A stretch of DNA of 64,000 nt, from NCBI RefSeq assembly GCF_900312675.1, contig NZ_OMPC01000001.1, forward strand, positions 223,140 through 287,139, read 5' to 3'. The stretch comes from Aliivibrio sp. EL58 (lineage in GTDB: Bacteria; Pseudomonadota; Gammaproteobacteria; Enterobacterales; Vibrionaceae). This document shows, one piece after another, positions 53,556-63,040 of this stretch (position 1 is the stretch's first letter; every line of letters begins with the position of its first letter). The translations under genes and the position numbers were made by a program. Below the pieces are notes generated by a model. It did not search any database. It was not told the DNA's origin and saw only the letters and a program-made list of their open reading frames with translations.

Positions 53556-54467
53556 TTATTTTTCCTTAATGCGATCACACAGCCAGCTTACGGCCTGATC
53601 ATTGATACTTAATTTATTATAAACCATGCTATACACCACCTGCCCATAATCAAATGGCATCTGTTTTATCACTAACCCCTTCGCCTGACTTGCCATTTCT
53701 GCCCATTTTTTAGAGCTCGTAAATAAAAATTCAGTGTGATGACACAAGGTTGCTGCACTGCCAAAATCAGCCACAGAAATAGCGACGTCCCTTGGTTGGT
53801 ATTGCTGAGCTAGACACTGCTCAAAATAGGGGACATTTAATTCCTTATCAAAAATACCAATATGTTTATAAGCTAGATAATCCTCAACCGTTAACTCCTT
53901 ATCAACTAAGGGATGGTCGGCACTCATAAGACAAATCATTTCATCTTCGATCACCGTTTCCCAAACCAACTGCTTTTCAGTTGTTGGCGGCTGACTTCTA
54001 TCATGTGGCAGTAAAATCACATCAACTTGGCCATTTAATAAGGCATCAAACCCCAACTGCTCTTTTGAGTGGATGTCGATATGAGAACTAGGCGCTTGAG
54101 TCGAAAGAATATCACTAATGATTGGGGCAAATATCTCAAAAGTACTTTCTCGCATTGAGAGTGAGTACTTACCAGAGAAGTCTTTAGGTTTAAACGTAGA
54201 CTGATTCAATAACCCATTCATATTATTTAAAATTTGATGCAATACGGGTCCAATTTTTAACGCATAAGAGGTTGGAATTAATTTCGTACCGTCACGATAA
54301 AACAGCTCATCATCCAATAATTGTCGTAATTGAGATAAGGTTTTACTCACACTTGATGGGCTCATGCATAATATCTCAGCACTTTGCGTTACGCTGTGTG
54401 TAGAGAGCATGACATGCAACGCAGTAAGATGCTTGAAGCTAATGCGAGAGAGTTGAATAAGATCCAT
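53556..54467 (-). CDS. LysR-family transcriptional regulator
   Basis: A 303-aa LysR protein: HTH residues ~5-62 (ISFKHLTALHVMLSTHSVTQSA, SPSSVSKTLSQLRQLLDDELFYRDG), then the effector fold, which includes LVWETVIEDEMICLMSADHPL. The start at ATG 54467 lacks an obvious ribosome binding site. It diverges from mneA across a 310-bp gap that mostly holds the manganese riboswitch of mneA. Its target is unknown. Confidence 0.87.
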   Translation of the reverse strand: MDLIQLSRISFKHLTALHVMLSTHSVTQSAEILCMSPSSVSKTLSQLRQLLDDELFYRDGTKLIPTSYALKIGPVLHQILNNMNGLLNQSTFKPKDFSGKYSLSMRESTFEIFAPIISDILSTQAPSSHIDIHSKEQLGFDALLNGQVDVILLPHDRSQPPTTEKQLVWETVIEDEMICLMSADHPLVDKELTVEDYLAYKHIGIFDKELNVPYFEQCLAQQYQPRDVAISVADFGSAATLCHHTEFLFTSSKKWAEMASQAKGLVIKQMPFDYGQVVYSMVYNKLSINDQAVSWLCDRIKEK

Positions 54468-54559
54468 TATTGCCCATTGAGTAAAAAGTTAAACCTAGAA
54501 ACATTATAAAACACTTTGCAGTTGAAATAAGAAATAACATCCTTTAATATCCACCGCCT

Positions 54560-54730
54560 TACTCTTTGGGGAGTAGCCCGCTTTCTTGTTTTATCTAAAT
54601 ATAGAGAAACCTGAAAGTTCGTATATCAACATAATTGATGCAAAATCATCATGGTATACGAGACAAGTATGAGCAACTTGTTCGGCAAGACCTTAGATTA
54701 ACATCACGAACCATTGGGTGGGCGTGAGGT
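54560..54730 (+). promoter_or_regulatory. yybP-ykoY manganese riboswitch upstream of mneA
   Basis: The leader contains CTTTGGGGAGTAGCC (54564-54578), the hallmark of the yybP-ykoY Mn2+-sensing aptamer, then ATCAACATA (~54627) and GGCAAGACC (54684-54692), matching the other conserved loop. A run of complementary segments lies between. It immediately precedes a UPF0016 manganese exporter gene, a well-known target. Exact boundaries are approximate. Together with the leader it accounts for the 54468-54777 gap. Confidence 0.82.
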
Positions 54731-54777
54731 TTTTCTGTGGATCTTATAATTATAATCCCGCCCAAGTGAGTAATGTC

Positions 54778-55335
54778 GTGAGTGTATTAGCAATATCCAT
54801 AACCACCGTCGCACTAGCTGAAATCGGTGATAAAACCCAACTTCTCTCTTTGCTGCTTGCCAGTAGATACCGAAAACCAATCCCTATTATTGCCGCGATC
54901 TTTTTTGCGACTATTTTAAATCATGCTTTAGCTGCATATTTAGGCGTAGTTGTTGCTGACTTCTTAACCCCTGAAACCTTAAAGTGGGCTCTCATTGTTA
55001 GTTTTGTGGCGATGGCTGGTTGGGTTTTAATTCCTGACAAATTAGATGAAGACGAAACCATCTCAAACAGAGGCCCTTTTGTTGCTAGCTTCATTGCCTT
55101 TTTCATTGCTGAGATTGGTGATAAAACACAAATCGCCACGTCGATCTTAGGTGCCCAAAATGCCGATGCTTTACATTGGGTTATTCTAGGAACAACGGTA
55201 GGTATGTTACTTGCAAACGTTCCAGTCGTATTGATTGGTAAATTCTCTGCCGATAAACTGCCGTTAACCTTAATTCATCGTGTTACTGCCTTGATCTTCC
55301 TAGGCTTGGCAGTAGGTACTTTCTTCGGAATGTAG
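54778..55335 (+). CDS. mneA: Manganese exporter MneA (UPF0016/GDT1 family)
   Basis: A ~185-aa membrane protein with six hydrophobic segments in two repeats, each carrying the signature E-x-G-D-K-[TS]: ALAEIGDKTQLLSLLLA and FIAEIGDKTQIATSILG. The start is likely GTG 54778 (SVLAISITT), with AAGTGAG at 7-bp spacing; GTG 54766 is an alternative, and the far start at 54718 would lie inside the riboswitch. It exports Mn2+. A yybP-ykoY riboswitch precedes it, so expression should rise with manganese. Confidence 0.9.
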   Translation: MSVLAISITTVALAEIGDKTQLLSLLLASRYRKPIPIIAAIFFATILNHALAAYLGVVVADFLTPETLKWALIVSFVAMAGWVLIPDKLDEDETISNRGPFVASFIAFFIAEIGDKTQIATSILGAQNADALHWVILGTTVGMLLANVPVVLIGKFSADKLPLTLIHRVTALIFLGLAVGTFFGM

Positions 55336-55434
55336 ACATAGTGAGCATGAGTGATTATTCTTGATTTAAGAAATATTGATAAATCACTCATGTAAGCTAT
55401 TTACTTTTCCTACAAACCGAATAATGGACTATTT

Positions 55435-56157
55435 ATGAACCCAGTTATCGATACGATTCTAAACCACCGCTCTATTCGTTCTTTTACTAACGAACCTATC
55501 TCTAAAGAGCAATTAGATACCATCATCAGCGCTGGTATTGCAGCCTCTTCTTCTAGCTTACTTCAAGTAAATTCAATTATTCGTGTTACCGATATAGATA
55601 GACGTAAAGCGTTAGTTGAGCTTTCTGACGGTCAACCTTATGTAGAAGGCGCTGCGGAGTTTTTGGTTTTTTGTATTGATTTTCAACGTCACTATGAAAT
55701 GAATCCAGAAATAAAAGCTGAATATACAGAATTAACCCTGATTGGTGCTGTTGACGCAGGGATCATGGCTCAAAATTGCTTATTGGCGGCCGAATCGATG
55801 GAACTAGGTGGTGTATATATTGGTGGTTTACGTACTCATGCGCAAGAAGTCGATAATTTACTTGAGTTGCCAGATTACACCGCCGTTCTCTTTGGTATGT
55901 GTTTAGGCCATCCAGCTCAAACACCACAAAAAAAACCACGTCTAAGTCCAGATGTCATTGTTCATGAAAATACATATCAACCATTAGATAAAAGCAAAAT
56001 CCATGAATACGACGACATCATGTCGACATACTATGCAACCCGTAGCAGTAATCAAAAACAAAGTTCATGGTCAGAACAAATCACAGGCAAGTTGTCACAA
56101 GAGTCACGCCCTCATATCAAGGGGTACTTGAATAACAAAGGCCTAGCGATTAAGTAA
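55435..56157 (+). CDS. nfsA: Oxygen-insensitive NADPH nitroreductase NfsA
   Basis: A 240-aa flavoprotein. DTILNHRSIRSFTNEPISKEQL starts the family (FMN phosphate contacts in HRSIR). SSSSLLQVNSIIRVTD, AAEFLVFCIDFQRH, AQNCLLAAESMELGGVYIGGLR and the C-terminal ESRPHIKGYLN align with E. coli NfsA. It reduces quinones and nitroaromatics with NADPH and FMN. It is a single gene with a short hairpin after it. Confidence 0.93.
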   Translation: MNPVIDTILNHRSIRSFTNEPISKEQLDTIISAGIAASSSSLLQVNSIIRVTDIDRRKALVELSDGQPYVEGAAEFLVFCIDFQRHYEMNPEIKAEYTELTLIGAVDAGIMAQNCLLAAESMELGGVYIGGLRTHAQEVDNLLELPDYTAVLFGMCLGHPAQTPQKKPRLSPDVIVHENTYQPLDKSKIHEYDDIMSTYYATRSSNQKQSSWSEQITGKLSQESRPHIKGYLNNKGLAIK

Positions 56158-56167
56158 TCAATAAATC

Positions 56168-56192
56168 CTTTACCCCTTCTTTTTTGGGGTAT
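56168..56192 (+). terminator. Weak terminator after nfsA
   Basis: TACCCC and GGGGTA form a 6-bp stem around a T-rich loop 14 bp after the nfsA stop, followed by TTTG. It is short, but well placed. Confidence 0.5.
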
Positions 56193-56228
56193 TTGTCCTT
56201 CCATATTCATGTTACTTTCCGCCTCATT

Positions 56229-56301
56229 AATCCCGAGTTATCATTATGTGTACTTGGGATTTTTAATTTTGATACCAACTAACGAAATTCAATTGGTATC
56301 A
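56229..56301. repeat. Two adjacent inverted repeats in the nfsA-sdaA gap
   Basis: AATCCCGAGT / ACTTGGGATT (56229-56238 and 56252-56261) with one internal mismatch is followed by TTTTAATTTT, so it may act as a terminator. Directly after it, TGATACCAA / TTGGTATCA (56270-56278 and 56293-56301) forms a perfect 9-bp dyad. They may be remnants of a small palindromic repeat element. No gene is seen in this 253-bp gap. Confidence 0.45.
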
Positions 56302-56410
56302 GCACAAATCTACAAAACAACTAAACTTAATAATTATAATAGCAATGCCTGTAAATGCCGCTCACACATTTATATTCTTGGTTTTGCAACTCTAAAATAG
56401 GTAATGTCTT

Positions 56411-57781
56411 ATGCTGTCTATCTTTGATATCTACAAAATTGGCGTTGGGCCATCAAGCTCACACACAAATGGTCCTATGATTGCTGGGTACAACTTCACC
56501 CAACTTATTCAACCACATTTAGCGCAAGTTTCTCGTGTTCAGGTTGATTTATATGGTTCACTCTCTTTAACGGGGATCGGCCACCACACTGACCGTGCAA
56601 CCATTTTAGGGTTACTGGGAAATCGTCCAGATAATATCAAGATTACCAGCGCCAACTTAGCCATGAAAAAAGCAATTGAAGATAAAGTATTACGCATTGC
56701 TGGCGATCATGAAATCATTTTTGATTATGAAACGGATATGCTATTTCATAAAACCAACTTACCTTTACATGAAAATGGCATGACGATTTCTGCGTTTAAT
56801 AACACGGGAGATCTATTAGTAATAGAAACCTACTACTCAGTTGGTGGTGGTTTTATTGCAACCGCAGATGAATTAACGAATGGAAAAAGCACCACTACTG
56901 TTGAGGTTGAATTCCCATTTAAGTCTGCTGATGAGATGCTAGAAAAAGCAGAAGAACAAGGATTAAGCTTAGGTGCTTTTGTACTACGTAACGAAGTTGC
57001 ATTTCAGCCGATGGAAGCCATTGATGCAAAAGCCGACCAAATTTGGAAAGTAATGTCTCTTTGTATGGACCGCGGTTTTCAAACTGAAGGCATCCTTGAA
57101 GGCGGCCTAAATGTCGTTCGTCGTGCTCCTGCTTTATTGAAAAAGCTAGAAGCAAACGCCTCTATTGAGAATGATCCAATGGAGATCATGGATTGGATTA
57201 ACTTATTTGCGTTTGCAGTAAGTGAAGAAAACGCAGCAGGCGGCCAAGTAGTAACATCACCAACTAATGGTGCTGCTGGCGTCATTCCTGGCGTGTTAAT
57301 GTATTACCATAGATTCATTAAAGAACTAGATACGAAACAACTAAAAGACTTCTTAGCTGTCTCTGGGGCCATTGGTATTTTATACAAAACCAATGCCTCG
57401 ATTTCTGGTGCTGAGGTGGGTTGTCAGGGTGAAGTGGGTGTTTCATCCTCAATGGCAGCAGCAGGACTAACAGCACTTCGCGGCGGCAGTAATGAGCAAA
57501 TTTGTATGGCAGCGGAAATTGCCATGGAACACTCATTGGGCATGACCTGTGACCCGATTGGTGGTCTTGTTCAAGTGCCTTGTATCGAACGTAATGCAAT
57601 GGGGTCAATGAAAGCAATTAACGCCTCTCGCATGGCATTAAAGCGCACTAGTAAATGTCTTATTTCACTCGATAAAGTGATCGATACCATGTATCAAACA
57701 GGTAAAGACATGAACCGTAAATACCGTGAGACATCACTTGGTGGATTGGCGTTAATTCACATGGCACCACCGTGTGAATAA
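56411..57781 (+). CDS. sdaA: L-serine ammonia-lyase (single-chain, Fe-S type)
   Basis: A 456-aa enzyme that converts L-serine to pyruvate and ammonia. The N-terminal beta domain begins [21 protein letters not shown]. The catalytic part has [28 protein letters not shown], with cluster cysteines in GCQGE, CDPIGG and VPCIERNAM. Full length and sequence agree with SdaA/SdaB of enterobacteria; which paralogue it corresponds to cannot be told. The terminator at 57801 closes the gene. Confidence 0.95.
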   Translation: MLSIFDIYKIGVGPSSSHTNGPMIAGYNFTQLIQPHLAQVSRVQVDLYGSLSLTGIGHHTDRATILGLLGNRPDNIKITSANLAMKKAIEDKVLRIAGDHEIIFDYETDMLFHKTNLPLHENGMTISAFNNTGDLLVIETYYSVGGGFIATADELTNGKSTTTVEVEFPFKSADEMLEKAEEQGLSLGAFVLRNEVAFQPMEAIDAKADQIWKVMSLCMDRGFQTEGILEGGLNVVRRAPALLKKLEANASIENDPMEIMDWINLFAFAVSEENAAGGQVVTSPTNGAAGVIPGVLMYYHRFIKELDTKQLKDFLAVSGAIGILYKTNASISGAEVGCQGEVGVSSSMAAAGLTALRGGSNEQICMAAEIAMEHSLGMTCDPIGGLVQVPCIERNAMGSMKAINASRMALKRTSKCLISLDKVIDTMYQTGKDMNRKYRETSLGGLALIHMAPPCE

Positions 57782-57800
57782 TTTCATCTAACCAGTAAAC

Positions 57801-57841
57801 AAAAAATCCAGAGCGACTCAAACGAGGCTCTGGATTTTTTA
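57801..57841. terminator. Terminator A between sdaA and the chemoreceptor gene
   Basis: AAAAAATCCAGAG pairs with CTCTGGATTTTTT around CGACTCAAACGAGG. It serves both converging genes. A near-identical copy lies at 59954, beyond the chemoreceptor. Confidence 0.9.
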
Positions 57842-57877
57842 TGTTAATCCATCTGAAAATATCAGATAACGAATACT

Positions 57878-59734
57878 TTATTTATTCTCTCCATCAAAGA
57901 ATGAAATATTCTCTTTCAATTTATCGGTTAATACTGAAATTTGATCATTAACAACAACGGTTTCTTTTAGGTATTGAATATTTTGTTTGGACATATCATT
58001 CATGTGATTTAACGAAACTGAAATTTTCTCAGCAACCAATACTTGATTTTTAGAATCAGAGTTGACTGCATTATTAATCCTAGACACTTCATTGACGTTG
58101 TCAGTAAGACCATCAAAGACAACAGATAGGGTCGAAACTATTTTCTTCGACTCTTCAATCAACGATACGTTATCAATCATGAAGTTATCGGTTTTTATAG
58201 ATTGCTCTTTTAACTTAGAAATGATTTCTTTTACATTAACAGTTGAGCTCTGTGTTTTAGTGGCTAAGGTTCGAACTTCATCTGCCACCACAGAAAAACC
58301 TCTACCAAACTCCCCAGCTCTTGCTGCTTCTATTGCGGCGTTTAATGCTAATAAATTAGTTTGTTCTGAAATGGTTTCAATCACTTCAATTACCGAATCT
58401 ATCGCTTCTGTGTACTTCCGCATATCTTTAGTTAATTCAGCTGAACACTCCATTGTATGAGTTATTTTTTGAGATATTTCTTCAGATTTATTCAATGTTA
58501 AACGACTATTTTCTATTGAATTAAGTGCTTTATCCGTCGATATTTTCGCTAATTCAGCTTGTTCAGCAACGCTCTTTGCGATTACAGAAAGATCGTTAGA
58601 GTTTTGCAATGAATCACCAACAAGCAACATACTTTCTTGCAATCCTACATCACTATTTTCTACGACTTTACTAATGCTTTCTTGGCTATTCATAAGCTCA
58701 CTAACCACATGAGAAGAGAGCCGAGTTGTTTTTAATATCGTTGTATTCATTTCTTTTAAAGAGTTAATAATAAGATCTAGTTCATTTCCAGAAGATGAAA
58801 TATCAGGCACATGGAATTCTCCTTTTGACATGCTTACTATATTTTCAGATATAATCGGTAATATTTTCAATTCCCTTTTCACCACAACACATACAATTAA
58901 GGAAAGGAACGCCCCTATAAATATAAATAAAACAAATATAAAAACCATCAAGTCATTTAGTTTTTTTAAATTTTCTTTTTGTCCAGTAAAAGAAAAAAGT
59001 TGATAATTTTTTCCAATCGCTGTTTTTGATACTGTATAAATGTCACTATCAGGAGTGTCATATAAGTAGGGTAATTTTGTCACATTTTCAAACTCAGGTC
59101 TTATCTTATAAATATTTTTATACAACCACCCTTCCGTTGTTTTATCGGCAACGATAACTGTGCCTTTATTATCAGTAATTGCGTATTCTAAATTTAAATC
59201 TACCATCAATAAAGACAACGAAATATCAGCACCAAGGATACCGATAATTTCATTATTTTTATAAATAGGAACAGATACCGTAACGACACTTTCTCCATTC
59301 TCTTCTGACATATAAGGGGCTGAAATATTTGAGTTCATTTCATCTATAGCTACGCTATTAAACCACTCTCTCCCGACTTCTCTTGCGTTAAACCCAGGAA
59401 CCCAACCATTAAGATTATCACTAAAAACATCCCCTTTTAAATTAGCAACAAACAATCCAATAACAGCATCATTTTCTTTATTCGTAAGTTTAAGTTTTTC
59501 TAGTAACTCACTATTTTTTTCAATATCAACAGTAATAGCAATGCTTTTCATTAATGTTGTAAGTGAATCTAACTTACCTCTAAATGTTTTAGAAATAACA
59601 TTCACAACATCATTATTAGTTGTTGTTATTCTTTCATCTTTAATATCATTTATTTTCCAATAAAGAAAAACGCTAGATATCATCATAGATAAAATCATGC
59701 CTATTAAAAAAAAGGTATTTATTTTTTTTATCAT
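57878..59734 (-). CDS. Methyl-accepting chemotaxis protein with dCache sensor
   Basis: A 618-aa chemoreceptor: TM1 ~6-25, a ~240-residue periplasmic dCache domain ([47 protein letters not shown]; these are the small-ligand pocket motifs of amino-acid sensors), TM2 ~262-285, HAMP-like linker, and the signalling tip [30 protein letters not shown] (landmark). No CheB/CheR pentapeptide is seen at the C-terminus. The terminators on both sides are near-identical copies, suggesting the gene was inserted between sdaA and the btu operon. Confidence 0.93.
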   Translation of the reverse strand: MIKKINTFFLIGMILSMMISSVFLYWKINDIKDERITTTNNDVVNVISKTFRGKLDSLTTLMKSIAITVDIEKNSELLEKLKLTNKENDAVIGLFVANLKGDVFSDNLNGWVPGFNAREVGREWFNSVAIDEMNSNISAPYMSEENGESVVTVSVPIYKNNEIIGILGADISLSLLMVDLNLEYAITDNKGTVIVADKTTEGWLYKNIYKIRPEFENVTKLPYLYDTPDSDIYTVSKTAIGKNYQLFSFTGQKENLKKLNDLMVFIFVLFIFIGAFLSLIVCVVVKRELKILPIISENIVSMSKGEFHVPDISSSGNELDLIINSLKEMNTTILKTTRLSSHVVSELMNSQESISKVVENSDVGLQESMLLVGDSLQNSNDLSVIAKSVAEQAELAKISTDKALNSIENSRLTLNKSEEISQKITHTMECSAELTKDMRKYTEAIDSVIEVIETISEQTNLLALNAAIEAARAGEFGRGFSVVADEVRTLATKTQSSTVNVKEIISKLKEQSIKTDNFMIDNVSLIEESKKIVSTLSVVFDGLTDNVNEVSRINNAVNSDSKNQVLVAEKISVSLNHMNDMSKQNIQYLKETVVVNDQISVLTDKLKENISFFDGENK

Positions 59735-59953
59735 ATTAAATTTACCAGAGTTAAAGTGGCAATATTTATAGCATCATAAATTTAAGTTACATATCCATAT
59801 AAATCGCAATAAAATATTACAATATAATATTTACGATCTAGATCACACAAAATAAAACTGACCATTCTGAATTATATTATTGGTATAATCATTCATAAAA
59901 TAGATCAATTGTTTTACATCTAAAAATAAGGTTCTTCGTAGAACTACCATAAG

Positions 59954-59992
59954 AAAAAATCCAGAGTTCTCAAACGAGGCTCTGGATTTTTA
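59954..59992. terminator. Terminator B, near-identical to the one at 57801
   Basis: AAAAAATCCAGAG ... CTCAAACGAGG ... CTCTGGATTTTT, differing from copy A mainly by TT versus CGA in the loop. It lies 23 bp after the btuD stop and serves as its terminator. With copy A it brackets the chemoreceptor gene. Confidence 0.88.
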
Positions 59993-60014
59993 TAGGGTAA
60001 ATTTGGTTACTGTT

Positions 60015-60807
60015 CTATCTTTTATACGGCGACACTATCGTATTCCCTGTCACTGCATGATGAGACACCATCACTAAGTCTTGGTATAAAGTTCGGATAT
60101 TCTCTTCACTCAATACCTCATTAGGCTTACCTTCAGCCATCACTTCACCTTGGTTAATCAAGATTAGCCGATCACAAAACTCTGCCGCAGTATTTAAGTT
60201 ATGAATCGCAACCAAGGCAGATTTTCCATTCTGACACTCTTTATGGAGTACATTCATTAACTGAGATTCATGGCCAATATCCAAACTGGCGGTTGGCTCA
60301 TCAAGCAACATTAAAGAGGTACCTTGGACTAAGGTTCGAGCAAAATGTACAAGTTGCTTTTCGCCTCCAGATAAATCGGTCACGGTTCTAGAACTTAAAT
60401 GCCCTATTCCCACCCTTTCTAACGCCACTTTGCTTTGATCCTTTAATCAGGGCTGCTGAAATGACTTCTTGTTGCTGACGGGCATGAAACCCTAAACCAA
60501 TAGTTTCCATCACACTAAATGGGAATGCTGCTTCACTGTACTGGGGTAAGTAGCTCATGCTTAATGCACGCTCAATATGAGAAAGGCTCGATAGCGATTC
60601 ATCTTTGATCGATATCTCACCCTGTGAATATGCTTGAAAGCCACTAATACACTTCATTAAGGTACTTTTACCTGCGCCATTAGGGCCAATAATACCGACT
60701 AACTCACCCGCATTCACAGAAAAAGAAATGTCTTTTAATAGCGTTTTTGAACCAACTTGATAACTTAGGTTTGATACGTTTAGTAGTGCCGCTGTTGAAT
60801 TCATCAT
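60015..60807 (-). pseudogene. btuD: Cobalamin ABC transporter ATPase BtuD, single-base frameshift
   Basis: Two overlapping fragments together form one FecE/BtuD-type ATPase. The upstream part (start 60807 or 60804, MNSTAALLNVSNLSYQVG) holds Walker A GPNGAGKST and the Q-loop; the downstream part has LSGGEKQLVHFARTLVQGT (signature), LLDEPTASLD (Walker B) and IHNLNTAAEFCDR (H-loop). The frames meet near 60440: removing one of the two C at 60440-60441 (G in the gene) restores ...ALIKDQSKVALERVG. So the gene is broken by a +1 insertion, or this is a sequencing error. It overlaps btuC at the start (ATGA). The function lost would be powering B12 uptake. Confidence 0.88.
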
Positions 60808-61844
60808 GCTAAACGCCCTTTTCTTTGGAATCGAATAATTAAACCTATAAAGTAACAACCGCCAATAAACGAGGTAATGATCCCTGCTTTCAATTCATTT
60901 GGCGCAATAACCCAACGGCCTAACAAATCACATACGAGCAAGAAAATAACACCAAAAATGGCAGAGAACGGCAACAGCTTTTCATGCGCAGGCCCAACCA
61001 ATAAACGCACTAAATGTGGCACCATCAAACCAATAAAACCAATTGGTCCGGCTATCGCTATCGACATTGCGGTAAGTAAAGTAGCGAACATCAATAGCTT
61101 GAATCGGGTTTGCTTTACATTAAGCCCCATGCCGTGCGCACTCTCTTCACCTAATGCTAATAAATTTAAGGCACGGCTCTCTTTTAAGAGCAAAATTGAA
61201 ACAATGATAATAACTGGCGTTGGCCATAATAAATGTTGCCACATACGACCATCTAAACCACCCATTGCCCAAAAGACAAATTGGCTGACTTCGTATTGCT
61301 GAGCCATTAATAGCAACCCCATTCGAGCGCCACCTAATAAACTAGAAAGCGCCAAACCCGTTAAGATTAAAAACAAGATTTGAGAGGATGAATGACGAGA
61401 TGCAAGCACATAAATAAATGCTGATGCCGCTAATGCCCCCACCGTAGTAAAAATAGGTAACCACATCGGGTTCATAAACGAGAAGCCAGATACAATTGCG
61501 ATGACTGCCCCAAAACTACTGCCAGAACTCACACCTAGCACATCTGGACTGGCTAATGGATTTTTGAATAAGCCCTGAGTACAAGCTCCTGCCAACGCCA
61601 ATGCGCCACCAGCCAGAATAGCGGCACACGCTCTTGGTAATCGAATGTGCATTACAATCGCAGAGGCTAATGGGTATTCTTTTGCTGCGAATTCGCTACC
61701 ATTAAGTAAGTAACTCTTAAACATCGCCAATATATCGAGAACAGGGATATGCACAGCTCCAAGGCTGAGATACGCCAAAAACAGACTAATAAACAGACTG
61801 ACTGAGATAATAATTTGAAATGATGTTAAACGATAAAAAGGCAT
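60804..61844 (-). CDS. btuC: ABC transporter permease BtuC (FecCD family)
   Basis: A 346-aa permease of the FecCD family with about nine to ten hydrophobic segments. LPRACAAILAGGALALAGACTQGLFKNPLASPDVLGVSSGSSFG carries the family motif (shortened), and GPIGFIGLMVPHLVRLLVGP is the cytoplasmic coupling loop to the ATPase. The family covers haem, siderophore and B12 importers; the cobalamin riboswitch upstream points to B12. It begins within 1 bp of the btuF stop and overlaps btuD. Confidence 0.88.
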   Translation of the reverse strand: MPFYRLTSFQIIISVSLFISLFLAYLSLGAVHIPVLDILAMFKSYLLNGSEFAAKEYPLASAIVMHIRLPRACAAILAGGALALAGACTQGLFKNPLASPDVLGVSSGSSFGAVIAIVSGFSFMNPMWLPIFTTVGALAASAFIYVLASRHSSSQILFLILTGLALSSLLGGARMGLLLMAQQYEVSQFVFWAMGGLDGRMWQHLLWPTPVIIIVSILLLKESRALNLLALGEESAHGMGLNVKQTRFKLLMFATLLTAMSIAIAGPIGFIGLMVPHLVRLLVGPAHEKLLPFSAIFGVIFLLVCDLLGRWVIAPNELKAGIITSFIGGCYFIGLIIRFQRKGRLA

Positions 61845-62761
61845 TAGAGTTTCTTATACGCAGAATGATTAACAAAAAGAACAGCATCAATAATGTACTG
61901 ACTATAAACGCTTCTTAATACATGAGGCATTTGATACACACGCCCTTCTTTAATAGCAGTGACAGATTGTAGTGATGGGTCAGACATTACTTCTTGCTTA
62001 AACTGTTCAGCCCCATCCTTATCGCCATAAACCCATGCAGGAATAAACAACACATCAGGATTAAGCACAATGACCATTTCTTTTGATACAGGCACTTGGC
62101 CGTACTTATCACTGACTAACCCTTCAATCGCATTATCCAAATCCGCTTGTTCTAATACTTCATCCCATGTTGAGTCTTGTCCGCTTGATGTTCCCCACGG
62201 GTTGTAATCTAACGCTGTTAATCTTTGTTTTGGCTTAATCACATCTTGAGTTAATCGCGCTTTCATTTTGGCAACGACTTTGTTAGCCGCTTCACTTTTG
62301 TTAACTATCTCGCCAACACGTAAGATCTCAGTTTCGATCTCTGCAATTGTTTTAGGTGTTTGAATTCGATAAACAGGAATACCTGCACTTTCAATAATCG
62401 CTAACTTTGAAGCATCACTCCAGTTAGCCGCAAACACAATGTCAGGACGATTAGCAATGATCATTTCAACATTCAGTGCTAACAACGGGACTGATTTAGG
62501 AAGAATGTCTTTTACCGCTGAGTAATTAGGGTTGTTGGCTAAATCAGTCAAACTGGAGAGTGAACTGTCATCCACCAATTCTAATAACACAGCATCAGTA
62601 AATAGAGTTTTAGATGAGATTTTCTTAGGCTCTTTCTCAATAACGACAGAATTTCCTAAGCCATCAACCACGCTTAACGGATAAATAGTCTCAGCCGTCG
62701 ATGAAAAAGAAAACAAAAAAGAAGAGGCAATAATAAATGATTTTAACGCAGGCCAGCGCAT
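61844..62761 (-). CDS. btuF: Periplasmic cobalamin-binding protein BtuF-like
   Basis: A 305-aa class III binding protein. The signal peptide covers ~1-22 (FLFSFSSTAE), and the two-lobe fold includes KRISSKTLFTDAVLLEL-like KKISSKTLFTDAVLLEL, NVEMIIANRPDIVFAANW and VLNPDVLFIPAW, typical of the TroA/BtuF superfamily. ATG 62761 has CAGGAG seven bases upstream. The cobalamin riboswitch and FecCD permease make B12 the probable ligand; sequence alone would also allow siderophores or haem. Confidence 0.82.
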   Translation of the reverse strand: MRWPALKSFIIASSFLFSFSSTAETIYPLSVVDGLGNSVVIEKEPKKISSKTLFTDAVLLELVDDSSLSSLTDLANNPNYSAVKDILPKSVPLLALNVEMIIANRPDIVFAANWSDASKLAIIESAGIPVYRIQTPKTIAEIETEILRVGEIVNKSEAANKVVAKMKARLTQDVIKPKQRLTALDYNPWGTSSGQDSTWDEVLEQADLDNAIEGLVSDKYGQVPVSKEMVIVLNPDVLFIPAWVYGDKDGAEQFKQEVMSDPSLQSVTAIKEGRVYQMPHVLRSVYSQYIIDAVLFVNHSAYKKL

Positions 62762-62814
62762 GAAAACTCCTGTAAATCGCGTACATTATTGTTCTAATGT
62801 AATAGAACATAAAA

Positions 62815-62940
62815 TTAAGCACTTCGTATCTGACTCAAATCCCATTGAGACTTTCACAGTGGCGCGTCCGTTACGGATTTTCACCGTATTCCGAAGATGG
62901 GTCGTATTGTACTTTGCTACCGCTATATATTCTATCTTTA
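62815..62940 (-). promoter_or_regulatory. Cobalamin (adenosylcobalamin) riboswitch upstream of btuF
   Basis: Read on the minus strand: GCGGTAGC, then CGGAATACGGTGAAAATCCG, then CGCGCCACTGTGA and finally GAGTCAGATACG. These are the conserved GGGAA/GGUGAAAAUCC, GCNACUGU and B12-box blocks of the cobalamin riboswitch, in the correct order and spacing. A hairpin TGTTCTA / TAGAACA (62790-62809) lies between it and the ribosome binding site and may be part of the expression platform. Boundaries are approximate. Confidence 0.86.
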
Positions 62941-63040
62941 TACTTTCAAACCCTTTTTTATTAGAGCTAAGCAATGGAAATAGAAGTAATTTCTTTCTAT
63001 AGTTACCCTTACATAGGATATATTGTGCAAAGGATTGAAA

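Noticed and set aside
56209..56400. 63-codon open frame between nfsA and sdaA.
   Set aside because: It spans two inverted repeats, has no ribosome binding site and low-complexity content.
60015..60858. Two separate ABC proteins instead of one broken gene.
   Set aside because: The upstream fragment has Walker A only and the downstream one the signature and Walker B only; one deleted base joins them in a normal BtuD-like sequence.
62760..63002. 80-codon plus-strand frame upstream of the 63041 gene.
   Set aside because: It lies across the cobalamin riboswitch on the opposite strand and resembles no protein.
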